This document shows positions 37,889 through 50,600 of a DNA stretch of 64,000 nt, one piece after another. Location: positions 137,286,998-137,350,997 of the forward strand of contig OY829326.1 of NCBI GenBank assembly GCA_963691655.1, read 5' to 3'. Made by a program: the position numbers and the translations under genes. Within the stretch, counting starts at the first letter, position 1, and every line of letters begins with the position of its first letter. The stretch comes from Toxonevra muliebris. Taxonomy: Eukaryota > Arthropoda > Insecta > Diptera > Pallopteridae. A model generated the notes under the pieces. That model was not told the DNA's origin, searched no databases, and saw only the letters and a program-made list of their open reading frames with translations.

Positions 37889-40218
37889 ATGGCTATTGCT
37901 GAGAATGACAACGTTTTCCTGTTCGTGCCAAATCTGATTGGTAAGTGTAAATTTGGCTAGGAATTAAATTATGACTACATAAAAAATAACATTGCATGCC
38001 GAATGTGATGAAAGTTTAAAGTACAAATTGTTTTATTTTATATCTTGCCGAAATTAAGACATAATTTAATTAGCGCTCCAAACGCAAAAATTATCGATTT
38101 TCCAACTATTCATGCACATAAATATGTACACAGGTGTATGTATATGAGCATGTAGTTATTTTATTGATTTTATTTACATTTCAGGATATGGACGCATTAT
38201 TTTAGCTATTATTGCTTTCTGGTTTATGTCCACAAATTACATTGTTTCTGGATGGTGTTATGCAATTAGTGCTCTATTGGACGCTGTCGATGGACATGCC
38301 GCTCGCGCTTTCAACCAAAGTAAGTGTGGTGTGATAGAATTTATATTTATTGCTTTTTTAATTGGATTATAAACCTATGCTATTTGTGTGTTTTTTTATA
38401 TTCGATATTTGCTTATCTTAATTTTTTATATTGCTTTTGTATCTATAACATTTTATAGTATTTACCTAGAGCCCCCTTCCATGATATCTTTGATTTTATA
38501 TTCTACATATATACCTCCCTCACCCTAGTCACCTTCAAAAAATGTGTAAAAGATTGGCATATATATAGGTGAGCAACAACAAAATGTTATAATCAAACTG
38601 TTGCCTTTTGTTAGCATTTTTGTTGTTTTGTTTTTGTTTATATTAACTGCTTGTAGAGTTGCCAATATAATGTTTGCATCTTAAACTATTTTCTGTTTGA
38701 GATTTTAAATTTATCATTTTTACTTTTGACCTAATATTACTAATAATTGCCTGAAAAGCGGCTCGGAATGTTTAGTGTTAAGGTTAATTAATTTATATTA
38801 TTATTTTGAGGTTAACTTATGAGTGGAGAACTCTTCATAGAGGGTTTTTTTTTTTTTGAGTTCAAAAAGCAAAAAAGCTAAAGTATGAGACTCCACTACA
38901 GTCCACTAAAAACTATCAATCCTCCATATCCCCCTGTCCAATATGTAGAATCATCTAATAAGTTATTGACGTCATTTGAAAATTCGATAACTTCGTTTCT
39001 TATTTTTTGGTAGCCAGCCCTCTTATCAAAACAATTCAGATTAAAAAAAATATTCTATTCTGATTGGTTTTTTTAATGAATAATTCTGAAATAAATATTT
39101 ACAATTGTTCTAATAGTTAGAGAATGCCGATGTTATTTAAGCAAAATGCAAATATCTCTTAACTTTATGCTTCTCTATTCAAAGTGAATAATTATTTTTA
39201 ATAGAAAAATTGTGGGATGCCGTTGAGTATGCATTAGCAAAGTATGTATGCATGTAGGTTAATTCATATTTATAAGTATATATGTAAACAATGCCTGTCG
39301 ATTGATGATTTCAATTTGGTTGAAAAGACACATACAAACATTATTTGTGTTTCATTGCTTCTGCTTATTTCCATATTGATTATATTTTGATATGACATGT
39401 CCAGTCATGTACAATCTTGCTCCCATATAACTTAATAAATTTGTTTTTCTCACTTAAACCGATTTAAACCCGGGTTACCAGCTGATCCTCTGCCTAAACA
39501 TAAAAAAAAAATATACATATTGTTTTACTATTTAAACTTTGCATAACCATTGAAATTTTTTATAAATATTTATAGGCACACGATTTGGCGCCATGCTTGA
39601 CCAGTTGACGGATCGTTGTGGCACAATGGGGCTTTTGGTAACTTTAAGCTATTTCTATCCAAAATATATGTTTTGGTTTCAATTATCGATGGCCATAGAT
39701 GTTGCATGTCATTGGCTCTATATGCAAACGTAAGAAAATTGAATTCAAAGTTTAAAATGTTTTTTTTTTATTAACAACTTCTTTTTACTATTATATAGGA
39801 GTGTTATTGTTGGCAAATCATCCCATAAAGCATTCGATGTAAATGAAAACTTTATAATGCGCATATACTATCAAAAAGATGTGCTCACATTTATGTGTTG
39901 CGCCAATGAGTTATTCTATATTTGCCTATATTTGTTGAATTTTACCTATGGACCCTTAAGTAAGTAATAAACAAAAAACAAAACAAAAAAATCCTATAAC
40001 GTTATTTATGTAAAAAAAAAAATTATACAAATTTATTTCTTTTAGTATTTGGCGCATCTACATTTAAAATTTGTGCATTCATTTCTGCACCATTTGCTCT
40101 GTTGAAATCATTGATCTCATGTGTACATGCTTATGTTGCCAGCATTGATTTGGCTGCTGTAGATGTGAAGGAGCGTCAGCAGAAGCGTCAAAAAGAAGAA
40201 GGGAAAAAGGCAGAATAA
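37889..40218 (+). CDS. Pis: Phosphatidylinositol synthase (CDP-diacylglycerol--inositol 3-phosphatidyltransferase)
   Basis: Five exons: 37889-37940, 38185-38319, 39576-39729, 39799-39959 and 40046-40218. All junctions are GT..AG and in frame, giving 224 residues, the usual family length. The CDP-alcohol phosphatidyltransferase signature D-x2-DG-x2-AR-x8-G-x3-D-x3-D is complete at residues 50-75 (D50, D53, G54, A57, R58, G67, D71, D75) and is split by intron 2. The rest is hydrophobic, fitting several membrane helices, and the C-terminus is Lys/Arg/Glu-rich and cytosolic. The enzyme condenses CDP-diacylglycerol with myo-inositol at the endoplasmic reticulum, the entry step to phosphoinositides. 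It needs Mg2+ or Mn2+ bound by the signature aspartates. IMMP1L and Rrp4 follow on the same strand. Confidence 0.97.
38320..39575 (+). other. Intron 2 of Pis
   Basis: A 1.26-kb A/T-rich intron that splits the catalytic signature between residues 62 and 63. No repeat family or alternative exon is recognised. Confidence 0.8.
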
Positions 40219-41423
40219 ACCCGTCATTTCGATGTTGTCATGAAAAGGCAAAGAAATTAAATTCAAAATTCCAAATATTTATTATTAATAACTAGAAAAT
40301 TTATTAATTTATGTTGTAAGAACTTCAGAAACAAAAACAAACAAAAACTATTTTTTATTTAAATGCTTCTTGTACTTTCCACTATGGGATACTACATTAC
40401 CGTATTTATTTCGAATTTAGTTGTTAAGTTTTAACAACACATCATTAATGTATGTTTTAAGTAGTGAAATATTAAAGTTTGCGAAAAATTTGACATCAAA
40501 TATGGAATTTGTGGAAGTAAAAAAGAAGAATAATTCAAAGTATTGCTGTTGTGATTGTAAAATGTATTATTTCATAAATGTCATTTTTTTTTTTTTTTTT
40601 TTGAGAAAGAAATTAAATTTTTAATCCATCATAATCAACAATCTTGTAAAATGGTATGCATTTCTAATCCAAAAGTACCAAATGATATGTAAAAAAAAAA
40701 ACAAAGAGCAATGATTACTGCGAAATGAATTTATTTTATACAAACTGTACACATATAATCCGCAGTACTTCCTTGTTTTGAATGATTTAACAAAAGTAAA
40801 TTATTTACATCTAACGTGGAGAACAAAAAGAAATTAATTGTTAATACATATGGTTTTAAATTTATTATTAAAATTATTAATAATTGTTGTAACAGAATGA
40901 AACTAAAACGTTATTGGTGAATAAAGTGTAGAATGAAAAGTATGGAAATTTATTATTTGTCCGTTTGAAATTTATTTGGTTGTTTGTTGAAAGTGCCTTT
41001 TTTATCCGCCCATCAACCATATACCAATCAGTAAGGTCTTTAAACCGCCCCAAGAAACCATTGAAATTTTTGTGAACCGTTTATCGTTCGTTACTCGATG
41101 TAAATAGGGCTAAAAGGACAATTTTCATGGTGAATTAATTTCCCTTTTGGCTTTGCCAAATGAAAATTAAATTTTTGACATTTTGCGGATTTTTAGTTTT
41201 AAATTTATTCATAATTTAGAGAGAACAAGAAGAAATATTTTCGTTCATTAATGGCGATAATTTTAGAAACGCGTGCACGATGATTTTAAAATTAAAATTT
41301 ACTCATAAATGTTTTCCATTAGCAGCTTGAGCATAACCTAAACACAACCAAATTGTAATTTGGCTTCATTTATAAAAGAGACCACACGCAGGTTATATCA
41401 CTCATTGAACACACCTCCGAGCT
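40219..41423. other. Pis 3' UTR and spacer before IMMP1L
   Basis: AATAAA at 40920-40925 is a candidate Pis polyadenylation signal. A run of about 20 T lies at 40585-40602. No coding sequence is seen. Confidence 0.5.
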
Positions 41424-41436
41424 AACAGCTGTTTTT
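41424..41436. promoter_or_regulatory. E-box core-promoter motif upstream of IMMP1L
   Basis: AACAGCTGTTTTT lies about 140 bp upstream of the IMMP1L ATG. It is the same word and at a similar distance as upstream of the LRPPRC-like gene. It matches the fly E-box promoter class. Confidence 0.45.
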
Positions 41437-41567
41437 GTTTTGTTCCTTCAGTTTGTTTTAGCAATTCCCGTAAGTTAATAATTTACCAAATAAAACAATG
41501 GTAACTAATAATTTACAATGAAATAAACTTGAATTGGAATTCTTAACTAATCAAGAAATAGTTGAAA

Positions 41568-42485
41568 ATGTTTTCTCGCATTAAGGAAATTCTAAAATTT
41601 AGCATTCAATACGCTTGCTTGACACATTGCACTTTTGAGTACGTTGGTGATTTTGTCGTGGTAAGTTATTTATTTATTATACTCCTAATGCTACAGTATT
41701 TATTTATTTCTTGGTTAACGCTTTGTATAAATAACGTGTGAAAAAGAAATTTTCGAATTTTTGCCAATAAGTTAAAAGAAATATTAAATTTGTTTGTGTT
41801 CATGTAATTTTGAATTGATTACAGAGTTGTAATTTTTTAAGAACCGGTAACATATTATGTTCCTGGATATTTTTCAATTTCAATTTGATAAGTGACTAAA
41901 AGTGTGCTTAGAAGAAAAATTATATCAGTGGATACTTGCACCCTTTATTCCATGTCGACTTTTTAACTGAATAGGTATAGATATATAATAAAAATATAAT
42001 TAATAAAAAAATATGAAAGTCAGCTTGAAATGGTTACCCATTACTATTTAAAATTTTATGAAATGAAATCCCACACGTTTTGTTTCTTTTCTGATCTATA
42101 GTGCAATGGCCCCTCTATGGAACCCACCTTACACTCTAAAAATATTTTACTCACTGAAAGAATAACAACAAGATTCCATCGACCACATCGCGGAGATATC
42201 ATAATTGCCGTTTCACCTACTGATCCACAACAATTTATATGTAAACGTATTGTTGGTATACCAGGCGATAAAATTGTGACCAAAGCACTTCCTGCCAATA
42301 ACGAGACAGTACCCCAAAATTCGGCTTTGATTGAGGAATATGTACCACGTGGTTGTGTTTGGATTGAAGGTGATAATAGTCAAAATAGTTCAGACTCACG
42401 TTACTACGGCCCTATACCAGTAGGATTAATTAAAAGTCGCGTTGTATGCAGATTATGGCCGCTGACCGAAATGCAAATGTTATAA
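41568..42485 (+). CDS. IMMP1L: Mitochondrial inner membrane protease subunit 1 (signal peptidase S26 family)
   Basis: Two exons, 41568-41660 and 42102-42485, joined in phase 0 (donor GTG|GTAAGT, acceptor TCTATAG), giving 158 residues. The second exon opens with 'CNGPSMEPTL', whose Ser36 is the nucleophile. 'ICKRIVGIPGD' carries the general base Lys79, and a late block 'VWIEGDNSQNSSDSRYYGPI' is the third S26 box. Residues 10-30 form the N-terminal membrane segment. The enzyme faces the intermembrane space and removes sorting signals from imported inner-membrane proteins, as a heterodimer with IMMP2L. The Drosophila homologue is CG9240 as I recall it. AATAAA at 42487 directly follows the stop codon. 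Confidence 0.95.
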
Positions 42486-43632
42486 AAATAAATAAATATC
42501 ATTTAAATGATTTCTACTAAAGAAATATTTAAAATATTGAATATACCATGAGCATTAAAGATATGATATGAGCTTATATTTTTTCTTTTTGTTACTCAAA
42601 ATGTTAATTTTCTACTTTTAATAATTGATTTGAGTTTAAAACATCATGGTCCCAGAACACGATACACAATAAAACAAAACTGGTTGACAATTATGAAATT
42701 GAGTTTTGATAACAAACCTCTCTAAAATGAGAAAATACGTATTCGCTTTGACTTTGACGTATTGCAAAGGAAGAACATTTCTTTAATACTCCACAAAAAT
42801 AGTATTACATGGTGGATAGAATTTAGCCCGCTCCTCATTTTGGATAGCGCTCAAAATTCATTTTTCGGTAGGGGGTCAAAATCCATTCGGTATTTTGTAT
42901 TTTGGCATTGCTTCCTGATTTCATTTTTCTATCGCGGTCAAAATAAATTCATTGTTATCACAACCAGTGTGTTAGACTGCTACATAAGATGGACAGGTTT
43001 GATGCTCGACACAATCACAATAATCTAAATCGAAAATTCAGATATTAAGTAGCTTATATAGGGTGTTGAAATGGTAATATAGATCACTAATAAGGAATCG
43101 ACTGTGAAAAAGGAACAGCAAGATTTAATTTTCATAATCCTCAAAAATAAATTGAAATTCCGAATTTTTCTACAGCCCACCAATTAATGATTGGCAATGG
43201 CAAACCTCCAAATAAAAATTATCTACGAAAAGCTTTACATTTTGCTGATCGGATTGAGCCTAAAATCGTGGGTCCCTTCTTTTCGTGAACAAATATGGCT
43301 AGCACAACATGAGTGTGTGCGAAGTTTTCGACCTATACCAAAAAAAAAAGAAAAATAAGTGATCCATGATACAGAAAACTTGAAATATTTACATATAAAA
43401 TTTAAATGCTCGCATAAATAACATCGCCAATCGCTAGCCGCATCACCTCCTCTGACTTCCAAACGAACAATACTACAGTAAACAAATTGCAACTCAGCGC
43501 ATTAACACATGTTGAATTTTATACCTATTGTGAACGATTTTAGTTTTGCATTTGAATTAATTTTTTTTGTTTTTGAATTGTAAACAATTCGCTAAATAAT
43601 ATTATAATTATTGTAAAAACTGGCAAGGGGCA
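42486..43632. other. Spacer between IMMP1L and Rrp4
   Basis: 1.1 kb without a supported gene. The reading frame at 42762-43028 shows no similarity that I recognise. No repeat family is seen. Confidence 0.5.
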
Positions 43633-44529
43633 ATGAGTACAAACGTCAACATACGATTAGCCAGCGACCGTGTTAACATGGGATTACTGGCTCAAAATCA
43701 AACGCGTGCTCCGCGTCTCTACACACCCGGCGAAGTGGTAACAACGCAGCAGGGCTTCATGAAAGGGCATGGCACTTATGTGGAGGGTGATGACATCAAA
43801 GCTTCTGTGGCTGGTGTAATGGAACAAGTAAATAAATTGATTTCAATTAAACCACTTAAAAGTCGTTATGTTGGTGAGATTGGTGATGTTGTTGTGGCGC
43901 GTATAACTGAAGTGCAACAGAAGCGTTGGAAAGTGAATACCAATTCACGTTTGGACTCAGTGCTGCTGCTATCATCGGTGAATTTACCCGGGGGTGAATT
44001 GCGCCGTCGTTCTGCAGAGGATGAGCAAATGATGCGAAAGTATTTGCAAGAGGGTGATCTAATATCTGCCGAAGTGCAAAATATCTATGATGAGGGTACG
44101 CTATCATTGTATACACGCAGTTTAAAGTATGGCAAGCTGTCACAAGGTGTACTCGTCAAGGTTTTTCCGTCGTTGGTGAAGCGACGAAAAACACATTTTC
44201 ACAATTTACCATGCGGTGCTGCCATTATACTGGGAAATAATGGATTCATTTGGATTTCACCGTCCGTCAATACCGAAGCAGAAGGAGGTGAAGGCGGCTT
44301 TGCTCAAAATCTTTCCGAAGTTATACCAAGAGGTGATCGGGAGGTGATCGCACGGCTGCGTAATTGTATACTCGCATTGGCACACTGCAAAATGATGCTC
44401 TACGATACCAGTATTCTGTATGCGTTTGAAGAATCCATGAAATATGAAGTCCATGAATTGCTGCAACAAGAGGCCATTTTTGATGTTGCTTTTTTGACGC
44501 AACATCGACTGCGCTTGCAAGAAGAGTAG
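43633..44529 (+). CDS. Rrp4: Exosome complex component Rrp4 (EXOSC2)
   Basis: A single exon of 298 residues, the usual family length. The N-terminal domain has 'YTPGEVVTTQQGFMKGHGTY'. The S1 domain (about residues 75-160) has 'VGEIGDVVVARITEVQQKRW', and the segment 'LPGGELRRRSAEDE' is typical of Rrp4. The C-terminal KH-type domain (about 165-260) has 'KTHFHNLPCGAAIILGNNGF'. Rrp4 is one of three cap subunits of the nine-subunit RNA exosome core and guides RNA into the channel for 3'-5' decay and processing by the associated nucleases. The start is the first ATG. AATAAA at 44533 overlaps the end of the gene, and the 3' end faces the RhoGAP gene about 120 bp away, so the transcripts may overlap. 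Confidence 0.97.
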   Translation: MSTNVNIRLASDRVNMGLLAQNQTRAPRLYTPGEVVTTQQGFMKGHGTYVEGDDIKASVAGVMEQVNKLISIKPLKSRYVGEIGDVVVARITEVQQKRWKVNTNSRLDSVLLLSSVNLPGGELRRRSAEDEQMMRKYLQEGDLISAEVQNIYDEGTLSLYTRSLKYGKLSQGVLVKVFPSLVKRRKTHFHNLPCGAAIILGNNGFIWISPSVNTEAEGGEGGFAQNLSEVIPRGDREVIARLRNCILALAHCKMMLYDTSILYAFEESMKYEVHELLQQEAIFDVAFLTQHRLRLQEE

Positions 44530-44532
44530 ATC

Positions 44533-44538
44533 AATAAA
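44533..44538 (+). terminator. Polyadenylation signal of Rrp4
   Basis: AATAAA three bases after the stop codon TAG. Confidence 0.55.
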
Positions 44539-44652
44539 TAAGTGTACTTAGTTTAAGGCATTTATTTTCATTTGTTATTACAGTTTTTATTTTTTGTTTA
44601 CAAAAAAAAATACAAAAAGTAAATACATTTGTCTGTATAAATGCATGGCATA

Positions 44653-47600
44653 TTAAAATAAATTTGGAAATATTAAATCCGGATGTGAAAGTGTTTTTCG
44701 CAATTTTCTAAAACTAATTCGTTTTCGGTCAGCAGTGCATCTAGATCGGAGGGAAGGGGAGGAGTAGTTATCAGTTGTTTGTTCTTCAAATGCTTATGAA
44801 CTTTCCAAAGAATTAAAATATGAGCATTTATAAATACTAAAATATGTAATGGATATGGAAGCTGTTCATGTTTGAGAAATTAGCTTATACTTACTCAAAT
44901 ATTCGACTTCGATACTCGATCATTGTTTTAACACAATCTGCTAGTATTTCACTTTCCTTGAGCAGTTGATGTATGTCTTGCATATGAACACCTTGCTGTA
45001 CCGTATGGAATATAGGTGGTGTAACAGAGAGCGATAAAGTTTCAGCACTCACTTGCTGTAGTGGAACTTTGGTTAATCTGAAAATAAATTGAAAATAACA
45101 TATTCATTGCGGAGTCTATTAACGAGTCTATTTCTCGAGTACTACTTTCTTATAAGCAATCAACATTCAGGAGAAACTTTTATTAATGCATACTTTATTC
45201 TAATAGTAGAAGAGGGAAATGTATTGCGCATTACGATAGTTAAAATCATTATCCTTGTAATGCGTGATGGGTTATAATAATGTGTTCACGTGCAATAAGT
45301 GAGTTTCACTAAAGTTCCACTGGAAGTTCTGGAGAACACACTGACTTCATCTTTTTCAACAGTTCTTCAGAAAATTCCAAATTAATTTCAAATTATTCTA
45401 AATGGATTTTAGATTATTCCAAATTGATTTCAGAATACTTATTTCATTTGTACTTCAGAAAATTCTATATTGAAATTTTCTGAAGCATTTTCTGAAATTT
45501 AAAAGTGATATTTTGAATTTTCTGAAGTATTGACAGCAGAAACAAATCAAGCATCTTCGCAGAACGTTCACCAATACATCATTTAACGATGTCCCAAAGA
45601 GTCAATAGAGCTTGAAACCCTGCTATCTTCGTTCAGTGTTGAATGCAATTAGTTTTCTACCCTTAAATATAAATTAAACTCCATTTCAAAACGAATAAAG
45701 GTGAAATTTGTGCTTTGAAATTTTGCACAAGGACGTCGATTGATAATGATACATGAAAAATGTTGGTGAGATTAGAAAAGGGGCTGTGGCGAGCTTTCAT
45801 GAGGACCACTATTATGATTAAACGACGGTATATGACAGCTTGTGAATCGGCCAAATATCTAACTGCGAATATGTATGGGAAATAACAGCAGAAAGAAAGA
45901 TGTATTTTATATGGGATAGTATGACAAATGCGAAACCTGACATACAGATGGCCTTATTTTCCGCTATTTTTAAGTTAGAACAATCCTTTATGTGTATTTT
46001 ATTTTTCATTTTAGTTTAGTTTTGCTAATATTTGTGCATTTTCTTGATCTTAGAATTTATAAATTGTAAGACTTTCATTCGACTACGAGTGCTCAATAAA
46101 AGTGTGTATTAATGTATGTTAATGTGGTTTGTATATTAAAAAGAATGTGGACAAGTGGATTCAAAATATCAATTAGATTGATATCGGAGGTAGCCACGCT
46201 CATATAGTAATTTATGCTGTATATGTTTTTTGCTGTTGTAATTTTCGTGTTACCCAAATTTCGCAAGGGCAGCTCAGCAAAGCTGGTCGAAGCCCAGCTA
46301 ATATTAATAAAGCATATTTTTTTTTTTATCGGTAATTGGGTTCGTGGCTCCAACCCCCATTTTAACCAGCCATTACTAACCATAGGGATTTTTGACCGTC
46401 AATTTAAAATAAAATGTGAAATTTTTCATTTTGAACAATTTTCCAATTCGTATAAGATTGAACTATTAATGATATCTAAGGTTTAGAATAAATTTTTTTA
46501 AGAAGTTATTTTTTTTTTAACATTTAAAAAAAATATTGGATTTTTTAATTTCCACCAACTACTTAACTTTGCAACAACCTTTTCCGCTCCGAATTATATA
46601 CCTACCTTTAAATTAATTGAGCTCATTGTGTATATATAAAATTTTGATCTTAGCGGAAACTATGCCAAATAAAGAAACAATACATTTGTTTACACATTCT
46701 GCTAAATTTTTTAACATTTCGGCAAATAACTCTCAAACCATCAGGCACACTAGAATCAATCGCTCTATTTTAAGGCTTTATAACCTGGATTAACTTATAC
46801 GTACTTATAGAAATGTGAAAATATATACTCCATGGTATCGCGATTTACTTCCGGCAATGAGCGGATCAGTCTTTTGAGTATTTCAATCTTTTCGGGCAAT
46901 TCTGTCAACACTGCAAATAAATACAAAAGTAAGATTATACACAAGCGCATATGTATCAGTAGCTGCCAGATATAGTTTATTTATTTTTTAATTTACTTAC
47001 ACCATTGATTTGGTTTACCAATAAATGTTTTTGCCTCATTTGTGCTCACCAATGGACTTTTAATCTCGCGTAAAAATAATTTCAACACTCCAGTTAACGT
47101 ATGAATATCAATATTCGGTTGTCGCAATGACTCATAGTCATTTGCATCGATTTGAAAACGTAATGTTTGTATTTTATTATAATCGCCACACTGTCGGTAA
47201 ATGCCCTCAACAAGATCGGGAGCTTTACGATATTTCTCTTCGATTAAATCACAGCAGTCGACCACAATTTTGGGAACCGTTTTGTGAATTTCATGCTTCA
47301 GCACCATTTCAATTTCGGTATCAAAGCAAGGCTCATCTGTGTAAAGTGTGAAAAAGAAAATGTATAACTATATGGATTTATTGAGTTTAGGTTGAGAGTT
47401 AATACCTCAATTGTTCTATTGAGGGTCATATATAAAAAACCCGGTAAACCACATAATTCCACTAAATGCAAATATTTTATCTCAATAAGATGTAAAATTT
47501 ACTCTTTCAAAATGCTATTATTTCAATAACAACAATAGATGGAAATCTGGGCATTGCATTATACTATATTTATTTATGAATGTGAGTAATATTTATAAAT

Positions 47601-50600
47601 GGAAATGTAAAATATTTATATATGTATGTACATACATACATAATATTCTAAAACGTACTCAAAAAACCTCCTTAAGCTACTCATCGTTTAATTCCCATTC
47701 ATGTTGAGTTACTCATTTGAATACCCTACATATTTGCTGTCAGAGCGAATTGATTTGGAAATTATTTGGATATCTGAATCAACAAGTAGATTTTTAGATT
47801 TCACTACCACCTGTTTCACTAAGCCATCGAAGTGGCTTACTTTTTATTTTCATCTCAATAATTATTATCGCAATTATACACCGTTTGGAATTTGAAGCCG
47901 ATGTAGCTGGGACTGCAGTCTAGCACTCTACCACTAGGCCACCAAAGATTTTTACAAATGCTTCTCTCCTTCCCTTCTTCACAAAAATTCTATCTTATAC
48001 TAGCTGAAATTAATGAAATTGACCAATAACCATGCCCACGGCTTTATAAATCATCATAACTGATCTAGAAAATTTGATTTAAAAGTTAGAAAAATTAATT
48101 GAATCTCGGTATACATATCTATATATTCCCATACTGACATGCATGCAAAATCGTTATTGAGCCAAGCTTAATATGTATGTTCTATAATGAGGCAGAGAAA
48201 TTATCAGAATATATTTTTGAAGATTGCGTAGGCCGTGCACCTGGCTTCAATACTAAATCTTTGGAAGGAATTTCAATGAAATACTCTAGGCTTAAGACAA
48301 GACAATACAATAAGGTGACATGTAAAATATGTGATTACAAAATAGTTAAAATGTTAAAAATAGAGGAGGAAAATCTTCATATATAAACTCTCTAATTCCC
48401 AAAGTTTGGATTGATGTCAAAAAAAATGAACACCGATCTTAAAGCCCTATTCTATTTACTTCATCGGGTCAATTAAATTCCATTTTGCATTTTTTACTTA
48501 TAAATTAGTTAAAGATAACCAGAATTAATTTAATGAGGTATAACTATTTCTCTTAATTTTAAAGTTCTTCCGATTTGCTTATTGTCTTCAGATGGATTAC
48601 AAATTGATAAAAAATGAAAAACAAACAAATTTTTTTTTCCGACAACGGCATGCAACCAAAAAAAATATTTCTTCCTTGAAAAAGGTACGTATAGAGAATA
48701 AAAAGGATTTTATTTTTTTAGCGTAAGTATTTTTATATATTTGTTTATTTAACAATATGTCAGTTTATTGGAAGAAGGTCTTTTTCACAGGCGCAGGTGA
48801 TTTGTTCCCTCAAGGTGGTCTGAAACAAAAAATAAAAAAAAATTCTTAATCTGTAAGTCTGCGCTTTCACCCGTATCTCAATTAAAAATATTAACTATTA
48901 TTAAAAATAACGAAAATGACAGCGATTTTTGTAAAATAGTGGCAATTGTTTGTTTTTCACACACTTAAAACGAATATTTTTTAATAACTGACGTACCGGC
49001 GATAGACATATATGTGCTAAAATTTTAAATTGATTACACAAATGGTGCAGGTGGAGACGCCGAGCGCGCACATTGAACATTACTATTTTGGCGCTCTGTA
49101 GTAAGCTAAATAACAATGTAAATAGAAATGAACTGTACCGACCTTTGGATATGATTTCTGCAGATAAATTTTGTCGAAAGAAGAAAAAACTGAAGTTTTC
49201 TGGCTTTAAATAGAAGAACACTTAAAAAAAATTAGCATAATTTTATGAAATGAGAATGCCTAAAAGCACTTGCTGTTGCGTATACTTTTCCACAATTTGT
49301 TTTTTTTTTTTTTTTTGTATTGAAAGTTTACTTTTACAGCTACACACAGTTTTTATTTGAGACAGCTAGTAACACAGTAAGAATCCTTTTTTAAGGTTAA
49401 CTCAAATTCTGAAATACAATCTAAATTTTTAAATACCACAAACGGGTATAAACGCATCACACCTCATGGCTAACGCGTTTTTATAAGAGTTTGGGGAATC
49501 CCCTAAACGATATGTTCAAATATACTCAGGAGACAAGATATAGTAATATACCCAGACAGTCAAGCTGCAATCACATCACTGGACTCTCTAAAATATCTAT
49601 AAAACTAGTCTGGGAATGCATAGAGCTCCTGAATGAATTAGTCCTAAAATTCATGGGATGATATATCCGACTACTTAGCAAGGAATGCAGTGAACAAGAA
49701 TCATATTGTTTCCATCCCCTTTCTAAGTATAGGAGCTCATAACATAGAAGATGAACTAAGAGAAGAGAAAAGGGATAATAGAATCTCTCAGCCTTGGATA
49801 GTGTAACCCCGAAAGAACAGTCCAATATCTTAACCAAAGTTCGAAACAACCTCAGAATAATTATATAATCCTTCAGGGCATTGCAAACTAAGGGAACATG
49901 TAGGCATTAGGACAGAACAACAACATTCTCCTGCATTGCGTGATACTTGCTTGTAAGAGAAAAAAATATCTCGAACACTTTTGGGCACGAATACCTTAGA
50001 AGCAAATCTTTTACTAAGAATCCATAGTTAGATTGGCCTATTTATGATGTTATAGGGATACAATAGAACTAATGGCCGTAGCACAATATTCCCTTAAATT
50101 AGGGTATTTTACGTTCGAGTCTGACCAATCAAGCTGCTATTTATTATGGTTAAAGTTTTATCAGTGAACTATGTACATAAATCCACACCATAAGAACATA
50201 ACAAAGTTTTTCTCAATTAAAAAGTCTTGCGTCATGTTATTGGATAGTATAATGGTTGGTATAGTCTCAAATGCTGCTGAGTAAACCACACTGAAATATT
50301 GAAATTACTGGAAAAATTGATGTGTACCTACAATATAAACCACATGGAATGGTTTTGCTTAAGGCCAACAAGTTTTAAATTTTTACAAATATTATTAACT
50401 CTACTCACCATTGTAGATATTTTTCTCCTTCAAAGTTTCAATACTTGGGCGCTGTTTCCACCAGTTTGATAAATTCATCCATGCGACAAATTTTGATGGT
50501 TGCACTGTTACGCTGCCACTATTCATTTCTTTCTTCACTGTGGCCGGTGATTGTTTCTTTCGTTTTTGTTCATACATGTTCTCTACACGTTTATGGAGCT

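Larger units (their letters stand above)
47337..50408 (-). other. First intron of the RhoGAP gene
   Basis: A 3.1-kb intron with donor AATG|GTGAGT and acceptor TTACACAG. It holds a tRNA-like SINE head (47885-47950) and a non-LTR RNase H remnant (49530-50070). The rest is A/T-rich without a recognised feature. Confidence 0.65.

Noticed and set aside
46260..46380. Sequence with GGGTTCGTGGCTCC suggesting a pol III B box
   Set aside because: No A box at the right distance and no cloverleaf.
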